A DNA stretch of 64,000 nt from Niastella koreensis GR20-10 (GTDB lineage: Bacteria > Bacteroidota > Bacteroidia > Chitinophagales > Chitinophagaceae): the NCBI RefSeq assembly GCF_000246855.1, contig NC_016609.1, positions 3,534,001 to 3,598,000 of the forward strand, written 5' to 3'. Shown one piece after another: positions 26,457 to 34,885 of the stretch (its first letter is position 1; each line of letters begins with the position of its first letter). Below the pieces are notes generated by a model, which saw only the letters and a program-made list of their open reading frames with translations, was not told where the DNA came from and did no database searches. A program made the translations under genes and the position numbers.

Positions 26457-27359
26457 TTATTTTGCCCCATTTATTAGCTTAACTATTTTATCACTGAACT
26501 CTTTTGTATACCTACCATCCTCATCCAGATCAGGATCGAGGATGGTAATTTCCATGCCAACTGCTTTCCTGCTCGATAGTAATGGAGCCAGGATCTCAGC
26601 CAGCTCATCGTACGAAAGCCCATCTGGTGTGCGGCTGTCAACCGCCGGCATAACCTGGTCATCCAGGGCATCCACATCAAAATGAATAAAGAACCCATCC
26701 AGGTTTTGTTGTTTCACCGTTTGAAGAAATTGTTGCACGGTATTTTGCAATCCATTTCCCCGTAAGCGATTGAGTGGATAATAGGCTACATTGGAGTCGA
26801 TGACAGGTTTCTCATAATTAGCATCGTACTCGCGGTTACCCACACAGTAAATATGTTCTTCCTGGATATATGGTTTCAGATTATTGATATTAGTCAGCTT
26901 TTCATGGCCGTGACCCGCTACTATAGCGAGATCCATACCAGCAGCGCCATGGGTGCCCGACATTTCGGGCCAGATAAAATCAGTATGTCCGTCCAGGTAG
27001 AATATTCCATACTTCCCTTTTTGCCGCAATGCAACAGCGCTCCCTATAAGAATACTGCAATCACCACCAAGGATCAGTTGAAAAGAATCATCATTGATTT
27101 CGTTGTACAAAAGCGCAGCCTGTTCTTTTGCATAGGCCACAATACTATCGGCATTTCTTACCTGCGATGCTTTATCAACCAGCATGGTATAAGCCGGTGG
27201 TTCCAAACGAACAACTTTATCAGGATTGACCTGATCATGAAAACCGAATTGTTTTAACCAATCGGGCAACTTCTTTACACCTGGCTCAATGGCATAATCG
27301 GTTTTTATCAATCCCAGGTTGGTTGGAAATTCGAACAGGTTTATTTTATGGCCGGTCAT
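26457..27359 (-). CDS. arginase/agmatinase (ureohydrolase) family protein
   Basis: A 300-residue ureohydrolase-fold protein. The metal motifs are ILGGDCSILIG, YLDGHTDF and HFDVDALDD, followed by VMPAVDSRTPDGLSYDEL and the late GMEITILDPDLDEDG. In classic arginases the first motif is GGDHS; here the His ligand is Cys. The remaining Asp and His ligands are kept, so an active manganese enzyme of a variant group is plausible. The substrate may be arginine, agmatine, formiminoglutamate or another guanidino compound. It is the last gene of a minus-strand run, 17 bp after the CDP-alcohol phosphatidyltransferase gene. Confidence 0.88.
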   Translation of the reverse strand: MTGHKINLFEFPTNLGLIKTDYAIEPGVKKLPDWLKQFGFHDQVNPDKVVRLEPPAYTMLVDKASQVRNADSIVAYAKEQAALLYNEINDDSFQLILGGDCSILIGSAVALRQKGKYGIFYLDGHTDFIWPEMSGTHGAAGMDLAIVAGHGHEKLTNINNLKPYIQEEHIYCVGNREYDANYEKPVIDSNVAYYPLNRLRGNGLQNTVQQFLQTVKQQNLDGFFIHFDVDALDDQVMPAVDSRTPDGLSYDELAEILAPLLSSRKAVGMEITILDPDLDEDGRYTKEFSDKIVKLINGAK

Positions 27360-27376
27360 GAAAATGAATTTAATTA

Positions 27377-27985
27377 TTAATTCAACAACTTATACCTTTT
27401 AAACGCCCTCCCCTTTCTCCTCAACCACGCATGATAACACGAAGGGATATCGCATTCCGGTTTTGGCAGCAGCGAAGAAATGATGATCCGGTCTATTTGC
27501 GAGATGAGTCCGTTTACAAGACAAATGCGAAAAAGCACCACCGGTTCAAACCCTGCCAGCAAGATAGTAAAGGTCACCAGCAAATTCAATCCCCATAACT
27601 TAGAGAGCCAGTTATGTGCGCAGCCGCTTTTCCGGAACTTAAAAAAGTTGATGAGGTCCGATACCGGTTCCAGGATAAACAAAACAATGATAAAATAAAG
27701 ATGATCCTGGATAAGCCGGCCATTCAACAGCCAGATGCTAACGCCGGCAGCCATCCAGAACACGATGTCGACATTGGCATCCCATTTTCGCAGGCTGTTA
27801 GTAGCCACGCCGAGGTTACGGGCAATAATGCCATCAAATATATCGGAGATCATCCCGGCCCATAAACAGGTTACCAGGAACCAGCCGCTTTGATGGGTTT
27901 GCAGTGTCCAGATGATCATTACAGGCGCCAGTAACAGGCGAAAGATCACCAGCGAAAAGGGAATGGCCCTTTTTATTTTTTCCAA
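27377..27985 (-). CDS. CDP-alcohol phosphatidyltransferase family protein
   Basis: A 202-residue membrane protein with the family signature in DIFDGIIARNLGVATNS followed by LRKWDANVD: D-x2-DG-x2-AR-x8-(G replaced by L)-x3-D-x3-D. Several hydrophobic helices follow. The family joins a CDP-activated lipid to an alcohol in phospholipid synthesis; the acceptor is not determined here. The start overlaps the end of the UMF1 transporter gene by 13 bp, which indicates translational coupling. The Gly-to-Leu change is accompanied by normal spacing of all acidic residues. Confidence 0.85.
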   Translation of the reverse strand: MEKIKRAIPFSLVIFRLLLAPVMIIWTLQTHQSGWFLVTCLWAGMISDIFDGIIARNLGVATNSLRKWDANVDIVFWMAAGVSIWLLNGRLIQDHLYFIIVLFILEPVSDLINFFKFRKSGCAHNWLSKLWGLNLLVTFTILLAGFEPVVLFRICLVNGLISQIDRIIISSLLPKPECDIPSCYHAWLRRKGRAFKRYKLLN

Positions 27986-29268
27986 GCGTTCTTTTTTATA
28001 AGTTGTAAGAAGATAAAACCGATAATAAAAAACACACTCAAGGTAGCCACACTATCGCGCATGGAGCCGGTCACATATTCTATCCAGCCAAACATAAAGG
28101 TACCGATCACCACTCCCATTTTATCCAGCACATCATACAGACTAAAATACGTGGCATACTCATCTTTTTCCTCCTGGATCAGTGCAGCAAACGCCGATCG
28201 CGATAAGGCCTGGGTGCCACCCATCACCAACCCTACCAGTACAGCCATCACATAAAATTGTGTTATGCTTTGGATGGTATAAGCGATAAAACAAACCAGC
28301 ACCCACAATAACACTGCAGTTTTCACCGCAAAAATATTATTTACCTTTTTGGCAATGAACAAAAACACATACGAACCCAGGATGGCCACCAGTTGCAGGA
28401 TCAGGATAACGCCAATGAGGTGGGCAGTTCTCAGGTTCAACGTTTTGGTGGCAAATACGCTCGACATGCCCATTACCGTGGTCAACCCCATGTCGTAAAA
28501 GAAAAAGGCCAATAGAAATATAGAGATGGCCTTGTGGCCGCGGGCGCGTAAAAATGCTTTATTAATGCGGTTATAGGATTGTAAAATGCTTTGCCGGGTA
28601 ATGGAATTTCCTTTTTTATCGGCCGGTAGTCCTTTTATGGAATACCAGGCAAAACCCAGCCACCAGCAACCAATAAACACAAAGGAAACCCGCACGGGAA
28701 TATAATGATCGATCTGTTCTTGTGTAAAACCGAAGCGTGCTGCAAACTGGATCACCAGCAGGCTTATTACCAGGGCGATCATGCCGCCCAGGTACCCCCA
28801 GGCAAAGCCTTTTGCACTAACGGTATCAAACTGATCGGGCGTGGCAATTTCAGGGATATAGGCATTATAAAACACAACCCCAAGGCTGTAACAAACACTT
28901 GAGATTATAAACAGGCTTGCGATCAGCATCATCTGATCGGCCGTTGAAAAGAAAAGGAAAATACAACTCACCGAGCCGATATAGGAAAAAAAGCTCATAA
29001 ATAATTTCTTCCGGCCCGAATAATCGGCTATGGACCCAAACAACGGACTTAAAAACAACAACAACAGGGAAGCAAATGAATACATGTACGCATACAGCAC
29101 AGAGTTACTGATATTATGCCACCAGGCGGTTTTACTGCCAGCAGGCGGGGCCAGACTTAAAAAATAACTGGGAAAGATGGCCGAGGTAATCACCAGTGAA
29201 TAACTCGAATTAGCCCAATCGTACCAACACCAGGCATTGACAGTCTTGTTTTGGGTTTTTAGGGGCAT
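27973..29268 (-). CDS. UMF1-type MFS transporter (Atg22-like)
   Basis: A 431-residue, about twelve-helix inner-membrane protein. It opens with NAWCWYDWANSSYSLVITSA, the hallmark WYDWANS start of UMF1/Atg22-like carriers, followed by LSPLFGSIADYSGRKK (MFS loop 2-3) and a second-half MGGTQALSRSAFAALI. Yeast Atg22 effluxes amino acids; bacterial substrates are unknown. I chose the ATG at 29268; a GTG five codons earlier also keeps the frame. It is the first gene of an operon with the phosphatidyltransferase and arginase-family genes. Confidence 0.88.
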   Translation of the reverse strand: MPLKTQNKTVNAWCWYDWANSSYSLVITSAIFPSYFLSLAPPAGSKTAWWHNISNSVLYAYMYSFASLLLLFLSPLFGSIADYSGRKKLFMSFFSYIGSVSCIFLFFSTADQMMLIASLFIISSVCYSLGVVFYNAYIPEIATPDQFDTVSAKGFAWGYLGGMIALVISLLVIQFAARFGFTQEQIDHYIPVRVSFVFIGCWWLGFAWYSIKGLPADKKGNSITRQSILQSYNRINKAFLRARGHKAISIFLLAFFFYDMGLTTVMGMSSVFATKTLNLRTAHLIGVILILQLVAILGSYVFLFIAKKVNNIFAVKTAVLLWVLVCFIAYTIQSITQFYVMAVLVGLVMGGTQALSRSAFAALIQEEKDEYATYFSLYDVLDKMGVVIGTFMFGWIEYVTGSMRDSVATLSVFFIIGFIFLQLIKKNAWKK

Positions 29269-29286
29269 GTAACAAACATACACTAA

Positions 29287-29328
29287 TAGAAAAGGCTATC
29301 CAACCCTTTGGCAGATAGCCCTTTTCTA
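29287..29328. terminator. terminator hairpin after the PorP/SprF-like gene
   Basis: Arms tagaaaaggctatc (29287-29300) and gatagcccttttcta (29314-29328) pair over 14 bases with one bulged C. On the minus strand it lies about 65 bp after the PorP/SprF-like stop and upstream of the UMF1 gene. Confidence 0.7.
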
Positions 29329-29392
29329 ATTTAACATATCTTTTACTTTATTCAATCAGCCGGAAAGGCAGACGGCAACCAGGAATTCTTTT

Positions 29393-30370
29393 CTATATCT
29401 CGTATCTGTACAAAAGTGAGAAAGATCTTCGTTTATAATAGGCCGATGTGCTATTGGGCAGGTTGAGATCCAGGTAACCACCAAACAGGTGCCGTCCCCA
29501 TTGCAATTGCACATTGGGTTGCAGGGCCTGGTGAAAGTTCATTCCCACCCCGGCGGAAAGGTGAAAGAATGCGCTGTCGTTGACATAGATCTTCCGGATG
29601 CCGCGGATACCGATGTATTGTTCAGGGATAGAAGATGATGAACCGCTTACAAAGGAAACAGTACCATACCCGCTGAGCTGCGTGCGTTCACTGAGCGCCG
29701 CTGTATAACCGGCCTGTACGCCAAAAGTGGTAGGCAAAGCGCTGATGTGGTCCCACTCCGTATAAGGATGATTGATGTACCGGGTAGAAAAACCAACATA
29801 CCATTGTTGTTCTTCTACGGTGTGAAAAACAGCCGCGCCGGCATTAAAACTAAAATATCCCATATTGTAACCCGATTCCGTCGGGTCGCGTTTAACTGCC
29901 CAGTTAAACGCACCGAACTGATCGAAATCAGCAGGAAAACTGTAATAAGATCCGGTAACACCTACCTGGTTGAAAGAATAGTTTCCCTGGAAGCCAAGCG
30001 CTAAAAAGGTATTATTATAATCGAGCGGCAATGCATACGCCAGCGCCAGCATCGCCGAGGAAGCCTTCATGAGGCTGCTGCTGGCATTATCTACATTTAT
30101 GCCTGCAGAAAGGGTAAAGAATGGAACGGCATTAACCGTTTCTATATTCCGTTCAAAAACCAGCTCAAGGGTTATCGACCTGCTGGTGGTTGACATAACA
30201 CCCGGATAATTTACTTTATGAAGCGTTACATGCGCTTCCGGCACAGTATCGGTTTTCAACGCCGGATTGTACCAGATCTTCATCTCCTCAATACTTTTAA
30301 CGTGAGGGTCCTGCCCCATGGCATACACTGCTAAACCTATCATAACCATGAATAATACAATCCGTCGCAT
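29393..30370 (-). CDS. PorP/SprF-family outer-membrane protein
   Basis: A 325-residue protein with a signal peptide (MRRIVLFMVMIGLAVYAMGQ). The mature start has the YNPALKTD segment found near the N-terminus of PorP/SprF proteins, followed by alternating beta-strands of a 14-strand-type barrel; GFSTRYINHPYTEW near residue 210 is another family marker, and the protein ends in an aromatic-rich strand LLYRYEI. Such proteins anchor T9SS-exported or gliding-related proteins at the outer membrane. The start is placed at the ATG at 30370 rather than six codons upstream because it gives a standard signal peptide. It stands alone between unrelated genes, as many PorP paralogues do. Confidence 0.82.
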   Translation of the reverse strand: MRRIVLFMVMIGLAVYAMGQDPHVKSIEEMKIWYNPALKTDTVPEAHVTLHKVNYPGVMSTTSRSITLELVFERNIETVNAVPFFTLSAGINVDNASSSLMKASSAMLALAYALPLDYNNTFLALGFQGNYSFNQVGVTGSYYSFPADFDQFGAFNWAVKRDPTESGYNMGYFSFNAGAAVFHTVEEQQWYVGFSTRYINHPYTEWDHISALPTTFGVQAGYTAALSERTQLSGYGTVSFVSGSSSSIPEQYIGIRGIRKIYVNDSAFFHLSAGVGMNFHQALQPNVQLQWGRHLFGGYLDLNLPNSTSAYYKRRSFSLLYRYEI

Positions 30371-30529
30371 GAGCATAAATTGCAGCAAAAATAACGAGGC
30401 TGGTCTTTATTTATTACTATTGATTAGGATATAGTCGACAGCCTTAAACAATTTAACTATCAAATTGATGAAATATACTATCAAAACAGACCAATTTCAT
30501 CGAAATTTACCACTCAACTAACGATAAGC

Positions 30530-32083
30530 ATGTTCAAAAGCCTTAGCATTGCCTGCTGCCTGTTTTTACTGATCCTGTCCCAAACGCTGCCCGCTCAGCA
30601 ATTGCACAGCGATAATGGTAATGGTACCTATACCAATCCGGTAATTGCCGCCGATTTTCCCGATCCTGATGTAATACAGGTGGGCGACACTTACTATATG
30701 GTCAGCACCACCATGTATGTATTTCCCGGAGTTACGGTGCTTAAATCGCACGACCTTGTAAACTGGGAATATTGCAGTAATGCCATTCCCCGTTTCGATT
30801 TCGGTAAATGTTACGATCTTGACAGCTGCAACCGGTATGGCCACGGTCAATGGGCTACCAGTATGAAATACCATAATGGAAAATTTCACCTGTTATTTAT
30901 TACGCTCAACGAAGGAGGTTTTATGTGTACCGCATCAACAGCCGAAGGGCCCTGGGAAATTCGGAAACTGCCGAAGGGTTTTTATGATCCGGGCTTATTC
31001 TTTGATGAGGACGGGAGAATTTACGTAGCGCATGGCTATAGCAAAATAAATATCACTGAATTGAACCCCGACTTTTCGCCCAAAACGAATGATTCGCTGG
31101 TATATACCGGCGATATTCGCAAAGGCCTGGAAGGAACACACGTATACAGGATCAATGGCTACTATTATTTATACGGAACCTATGGCGGTCGTGATGGCAT
31201 ACAGGTAGCGCTGCGTTCAAAAAATATTTATGGCCCATACGAACAAAAGGTAGTGATCCGCGATACCACCCCTGGTGTAACTTTTGGCATTCACCAGGGC
31301 GCCCTGATACAAACGCCCACCGGGGAATGGTGGACTATGCTGTTTGTAGACAGCGGTCCGTTCGGGCGCTTTCCTTCCTTACAGCCCGTAACCTGGAGAG
31401 ATGGCTGGCCGATGGTTGGTGTGGATGGCAAAGGCATTATTACCCATAAAAAACCAAATGTGGGAAAAGTATGGCCGGTTAAAACATTTCCTACTTCAGA
31501 TGAGTTTACCGGTAAAACGTTGGGCATGCAATGGGGCTGGAACCACAACCCCGACCCTGCAAGATGGTCGCTGACGCAAAGACCAGGGTATTTACGTTTA
31601 ACAACCGGAAAACCGGTCGCTGGTTTGCGCGAAGCACGCAACACGCTCACCCAACGCCCTTTTACGTATTATGCTGATTCCCTAGCAACCACCGGTATTA
31701 CCAAAATGGAAACCGGCCACATGAAGGACGGCGACATAGCAGGCCTGGCCGTTTTCCAGGACCCTTATGCGTATATCGGCGTTAAACAAACGAATGGCAG
31801 GAAATATGTTATTATGGTAAATGATGGAAAAACGATCGACTCCGTTGCCATTGACCAGTCAACCATCTACCTGCAAACCATTGCATCAAACAGCAGCCAA
31901 AAAGCATTGTTCAAATACAGTTTCGACAACCGATCATTCACCCCGCTCGGTAATGAGTTACACATGAAATTCAGTCTTAGCCTGTTTACCGGGAACAAAT
32001 TCTGTCTATTCAATTATGCCACCCAACAACCCGGCGGCTATGTTGACTTCGACTGGTTCAACATGCATCCTGTTTCTTACTAA
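30530..32083 (+). CDS. secreted GH43-family beta-xylosidase-like enzyme with C-terminal beta-sandwich
   Basis: A 517-residue protein with a signal peptide ending LPAQQ. The catalytic GH43 domain spans about 30-310: base Asp45 in DFPDPDVIQVGDTYYMVST, modulator Asp153 in GFYDPGLFFDEDG and acid Glu201 in GLEGTHVYRINGYYYLYG. Residues about 325-515 form a concanavalin-like module (GH43 C2 / DUF1349 type), starting near EFTGKTLGMQWGWNHNPD. This layout is common for beta-xylosidases and for some galactan- or arabinan-acting enzymes. It converges with the GH3 gene, with only 18 bp between stops. The pair may act on the same hemicellulose (inference). Confidence 0.9.
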   Translation: MFKSLSIACCLFLLILSQTLPAQQLHSDNGNGTYTNPVIAADFPDPDVIQVGDTYYMVSTTMYVFPGVTVLKSHDLVNWEYCSNAIPRFDFGKCYDLDSCNRYGHGQWATSMKYHNGKFHLLFITLNEGGFMCTASTAEGPWEIRKLPKGFYDPGLFFDEDGRIYVAHGYSKINITELNPDFSPKTNDSLVYTGDIRKGLEGTHVYRINGYYYLYGTYGGRDGIQVALRSKNIYGPYEQKVVIRDTTPGVTFGIHQGALIQTPTGEWWTMLFVDSGPFGRFPSLQPVTWRDGWPMVGVDGKGIITHKKPNVGKVWPVKTFPTSDEFTGKTLGMQWGWNHNPDPARWSLTQRPGYLRLTTGKPVAGLREARNTLTQRPFTYYADSLATTGITKMETGHMKDGDIAGLAVFQDPYAYIGVKQTNGRKYVIMVNDGKTIDSVAIDQSTIYLQTIASNSSQKALFKYSFDNRSFTPLGNELHMKFSLSLFTGNKFCLFNYATQQPGGYVDFDWFNMHPVSY

Positions 32084-32101
32084 TAACCAGAAACGCCCCT
32101 C

Positions 32102-34336
32102 CTACTTCAACTCAAACTTCCCCTTCAACTTTATATCATTCGAAGCGCCGCCAATCATCAGATCAAAATCACCAGGTTCCGCTACCCATTGCAGTTGTTG
32201 ATTATAAAACGACAACTTATCTTTTTTAATCACAAAACGAACGGTTTGGGTTTCGCCGGGTTGTAACATCAATTTTTTAAAATCTTTCAGCTCTTTTACC
32301 GGGCGTACCAGCGAAGCTATTTCATCGCGCAAATACAACTGGGCTACTTCTTCACCGGCTACCTTGCCGCTGTTGGTTAACTTAAATGTAACCACAATGG
32401 AATCGCCGGCGCTCATAGCTGGCTTGCTCAACTGCAGATCGGAATAGGTAAAGGTGGTATAACTTAAACCGTGTCCGAATGCAAAGCGCGGGCTTTTTTG
32501 CAGGTCGATATAACCGCTGCGGTAACGCGCCGGGTTGTCATCATCGGGAGCAGGACGGCCGGTATTAAAATAGTTGTAATAAATGGGAATTTGTCCTTCG
32601 GTACGGGGGAAGCTCATGGGCAGTTTGCCTGAAGGATTGTAATCGCCAAACAACACATCGGCAATAGCATTGCCCGCCTCGCTACCCAGCCACCAGGTAT
32701 ACAGGATGGCGGGCATGTTGTCTGCCGTCCAGTTAAACACCAGCGGACGACCGGCATTTATTAATACAACAACAGGTTTACCGGTTGCCTGCAGAGCTTG
32801 TAACAGTTCCTCCTGCACACCGGGCAAATGAATATTGGCCCGGCTTTTTGCTTCGCCGCTCATCTCACGGCGTTCGCCCACACTAACGATCACCACATCG
32901 GCGTTTTGTGCCGCAGCAATTGCTTCTGCAAAGCCGGCGCGACTGGTATCACTTACATCGCAGCCTTTTGCATACAGCAGCTTGGCGTTATTGCCTACTT
33001 TGTTCTGAATACCTTCCCATTGCGATACCACATCGCTGTTATCGGGCCAGCCCACACTCCAGAAACCAAGCATATCGTCTTCCGATTTGGCCAGGGGGCC
33101 AATTATAGCAATAGTTTTTGTAGTTTTTGAAAGCGGCAATAACCCTTTCTCATTTTTCATCAATACAATACTTTTGCGCGCCATGTCTTTGGCAACTTCG
33201 CGGTGCTGCGGAATACCTACGGTAGCGGTTTCGCGTTGCACATTGCTGAAACGGTAAGGGTCATCGAACAATCCCAGTTCAAATTTCTTGCGCAGAATCC
33301 TTTTTACGGCATCATCAACCAGCGCCACGGGTACTTTTCCATCTTTAACCAGTTGCGCCAGGTGAGCCGTGTAGCTGCGGCTTTCCATATCCATATCACT
33401 GCCGGCTTTGATGGCGCTTTCGGCAGCCTCTTTTTTATCTTTTACAAAACCATGCGGTACCATTTCGCCAATAGAACCCCAGTCGCTTACAACAAAACCG
33501 GGGAATTTCCATCTACCTTTTAAAATGTCGCGTTGCAGGTAAGCATTGCCGGTTGCTGGTATGCCGTTCAGGTCGTTGAACGAATTCATGAAGGTGGCGG
33601 CGCCGGCTTCAGCGGCTGCTTTAAAGGGCGGCAGGTATACTTCCCACAGGGTGCGTTCACTCATATCAACCGAGTTATAATCGCGACCGCCGATGGCGGC
33701 GCCATACGCGGCAAAATGTTTGGCACAGGCCATGATCGCATCCAGGTTGCCCAAACCTTTTCCCTGGAACCCTTTTACCCGGGCTTTGGCCACCAGGCTA
33801 CCGAGGTATGGATCCTCCCCGGCGCCTTCCATTACGCGGCCCCAGCGTGGGTCGCGGGCAATATCCACCATGGGCGCAAAGGTCCAGTGTACCCCCGAGG
33901 CGGCGGTTTCAATGGCGGCAATACGCGAGCCCTGTTCAATGGCGGTCAGGTCCCAACTGGCCACTTCGGCCAGGGGAATGGGAAAAGTAATTTTATAACC
34001 ATGGATCACATCCTGGCCAAAGAGCAGCGGAATTTTCATCCGCGCCTGCATGGCCAGTTCCTGCATGCGGCGGGTACGGTCGGCCCCGCGTACATTTAGC
34101 ATGGAGCCCACTTTACCGGCTTTTATTTCCTGGGCAATATTGCTGTTCTCCCCGGCCGGGCCGGTCAGTTCTTCTTTACTGGAATACTGGTTCAGTTGCC
34201 CTATTTTTTCATCGAGCGTCATCAGCTTTAAAACCGAATCAACACGCTGATCGATCGTTTTTTTCTGGGCGGTTGCTTTTAGATGAATAACAGAAAGGCC
34301 AATGGCAAAACAAAAAGTCAAATAGATCCTGTTCAT
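32102..34336 (-). CDS. GH3-family beta-glucosidase/xylosidase (BglX-like), exported
   Basis: A 744-residue enzyme from the ATG at 34336, with a signal peptide ending ATAQ. The N-terminal barrel has GQDVIHGYKITFPIPLAEVASWD, PRWGRVMEGAGEDPYLGS and the catalytic nucleophile Asp285 in PGFVVSDWGSIGE. The second domain (about 390-600) carries the KGCDVSDTSR and VVIVSVGERREMSGEA region where the acid/base Glu lies. A C-terminal fibronectin III-like domain (about 660-740, GEEVAQLYLRDEIASLVRPV) completes the full-length layout. It releases beta-linked glucose or xylose from oligosaccharides in the periplasm. In-frame ATGs 12 and 48 bp upstream are less likely starts. Confidence 0.92.
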   Translation of the reverse strand: MNRIYLTFCFAIGLSVIHLKATAQKKTIDQRVDSVLKLMTLDEKIGQLNQYSSKEELTGPAGENSNIAQEIKAGKVGSMLNVRGADRTRRMQELAMQARMKIPLLFGQDVIHGYKITFPIPLAEVASWDLTAIEQGSRIAAIETAASGVHWTFAPMVDIARDPRWGRVMEGAGEDPYLGSLVAKARVKGFQGKGLGNLDAIMACAKHFAAYGAAIGGRDYNSVDMSERTLWEVYLPPFKAAAEAGAATFMNSFNDLNGIPATGNAYLQRDILKGRWKFPGFVVSDWGSIGEMVPHGFVKDKKEAAESAIKAGSDMDMESRSYTAHLAQLVKDGKVPVALVDDAVKRILRKKFELGLFDDPYRFSNVQRETATVGIPQHREVAKDMARKSIVLMKNEKGLLPLSKTTKTIAIIGPLAKSEDDMLGFWSVGWPDNSDVVSQWEGIQNKVGNNAKLLYAKGCDVSDTSRAGFAEAIAAAQNADVVIVSVGERREMSGEAKSRANIHLPGVQEELLQALQATGKPVVVLINAGRPLVFNWTADNMPAILYTWWLGSEAGNAIADVLFGDYNPSGKLPMSFPRTEGQIPIYYNYFNTGRPAPDDDNPARYRSGYIDLQKSPRFAFGHGLSYTTFTYSDLQLSKPAMSAGDSIVVTFKLTNSGKVAGEEVAQLYLRDEIASLVRPVKELKDFKKLMLQPGETQTVRFVIKKDKLSFYNQQLQWVAEPGDFDLMIGGASNDIKLKGKFELK

Positions 34337-34443
34337 TGTAATATGCATTATTCGATTGAAGTTTACTGGTAAGGCTTCGGGCAAATTACGGAGAACGAAG
34401 CCTTTAACATTTCATACACCTACGTCAAATATACTTCAGGGCT

Positions 34444-34734
34444 ATGAGCGGGCCCCTACAATTACCCTATTCAACCCAAAAGATTGCTTTTAATCAAATA
34501 TTAGGTACTATCAGCGATTTCGATCTGCCCTTCATCACTAACAACAGCGAAAAAATGCAGCTGACTACGGGCGGTTACCTGGGATTGAACACCACCAGCC
34601 CGGCCGGGCGTTTACACTTTGTAAATGAAAGCCTGGAAGCCGGTAACGATTACATTTTGGCAAGACAGTACCCGGCAATAACGCCGGCACGCATACCTAT
34701 GAATTTTACGACCGGCAGAGCGATCATTAAATAA
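34444..34734 (+). CDS. short tail-fibre/S74-stalk-like protein, probably a remnant
   Basis: A 96-residue ORF. Residues 30-70 (ITNNSEKMQLTTGGYLGLNT, then TSPAGRLHFVNESLEAGNDY) match the GxLGIGTTxPxAKLH-type repeat at the junction of stalks in Bacteroidota proteins that end in a peptidase S74 chaperone. No signal peptide, stalk or chaperone domain is present, so it is probably what is left of a longer surface or phage-like gene. It is followed directly by a strong terminator, which suggests the 3' end is original and the 5' part was lost. Confidence 0.5.
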   Translation: MSGPLQLPYSTQKIAFNQILGTISDFDLPFITNNSEKMQLTTGGYLGLNTTSPAGRLHFVNESLEAGNDYILARQYPAITPARIPMNFTTGRAIIK

Positions 34735-34735
34735 T

Positions 34736-34769
34736 AACAGAGGCCACTTCATTATGAGTGGCCTCTGTT
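34736..34769 (+). terminator. intrinsic terminator
   Basis: Stem of 13 bp around CAGAGGCCACT / AGTGGCCTCTG (34738-34748 with 34757-34767) with an 8-nt loop, followed by tttattta. It ends the short ORF at 34444-34734. Confidence 0.82.
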
Positions 34770-34787
34770 TATTTATGGATATTTTTT

Positions 34788-34881
34788 GTGAGTAGTCAGT
34801 AGTGAGTTGTGAGTGGGTTCCCGACATTCGGGAAATCCGAAAAATCGCGCGTTAACTCACGACTCACTACTCACCACTCAC
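34788..34881. repeat. imperfect inverted repeat made of tgagtagtgagt phrases
   Basis: Arms 34788-34814 and 34855-34881 pair at 24 of 27 positions. The left arm contains the second copy of the dispersed 36-mer (34795-34830, 33 of 36 identical to 17197-17232). It lies just after the stop of the T9SS protein gene and may act as its terminator. Confidence 0.7.
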
Positions 34882-34885
34882 TATT

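Noticed and set aside
26455-26457. possible overlap of transcripts as antisense control between the IlvD/Edd and arginase-family genes
   Set aside because: The stops are one base apart with no hairpin, so read-through is possible, but nothing else in the sequence supports regulation.
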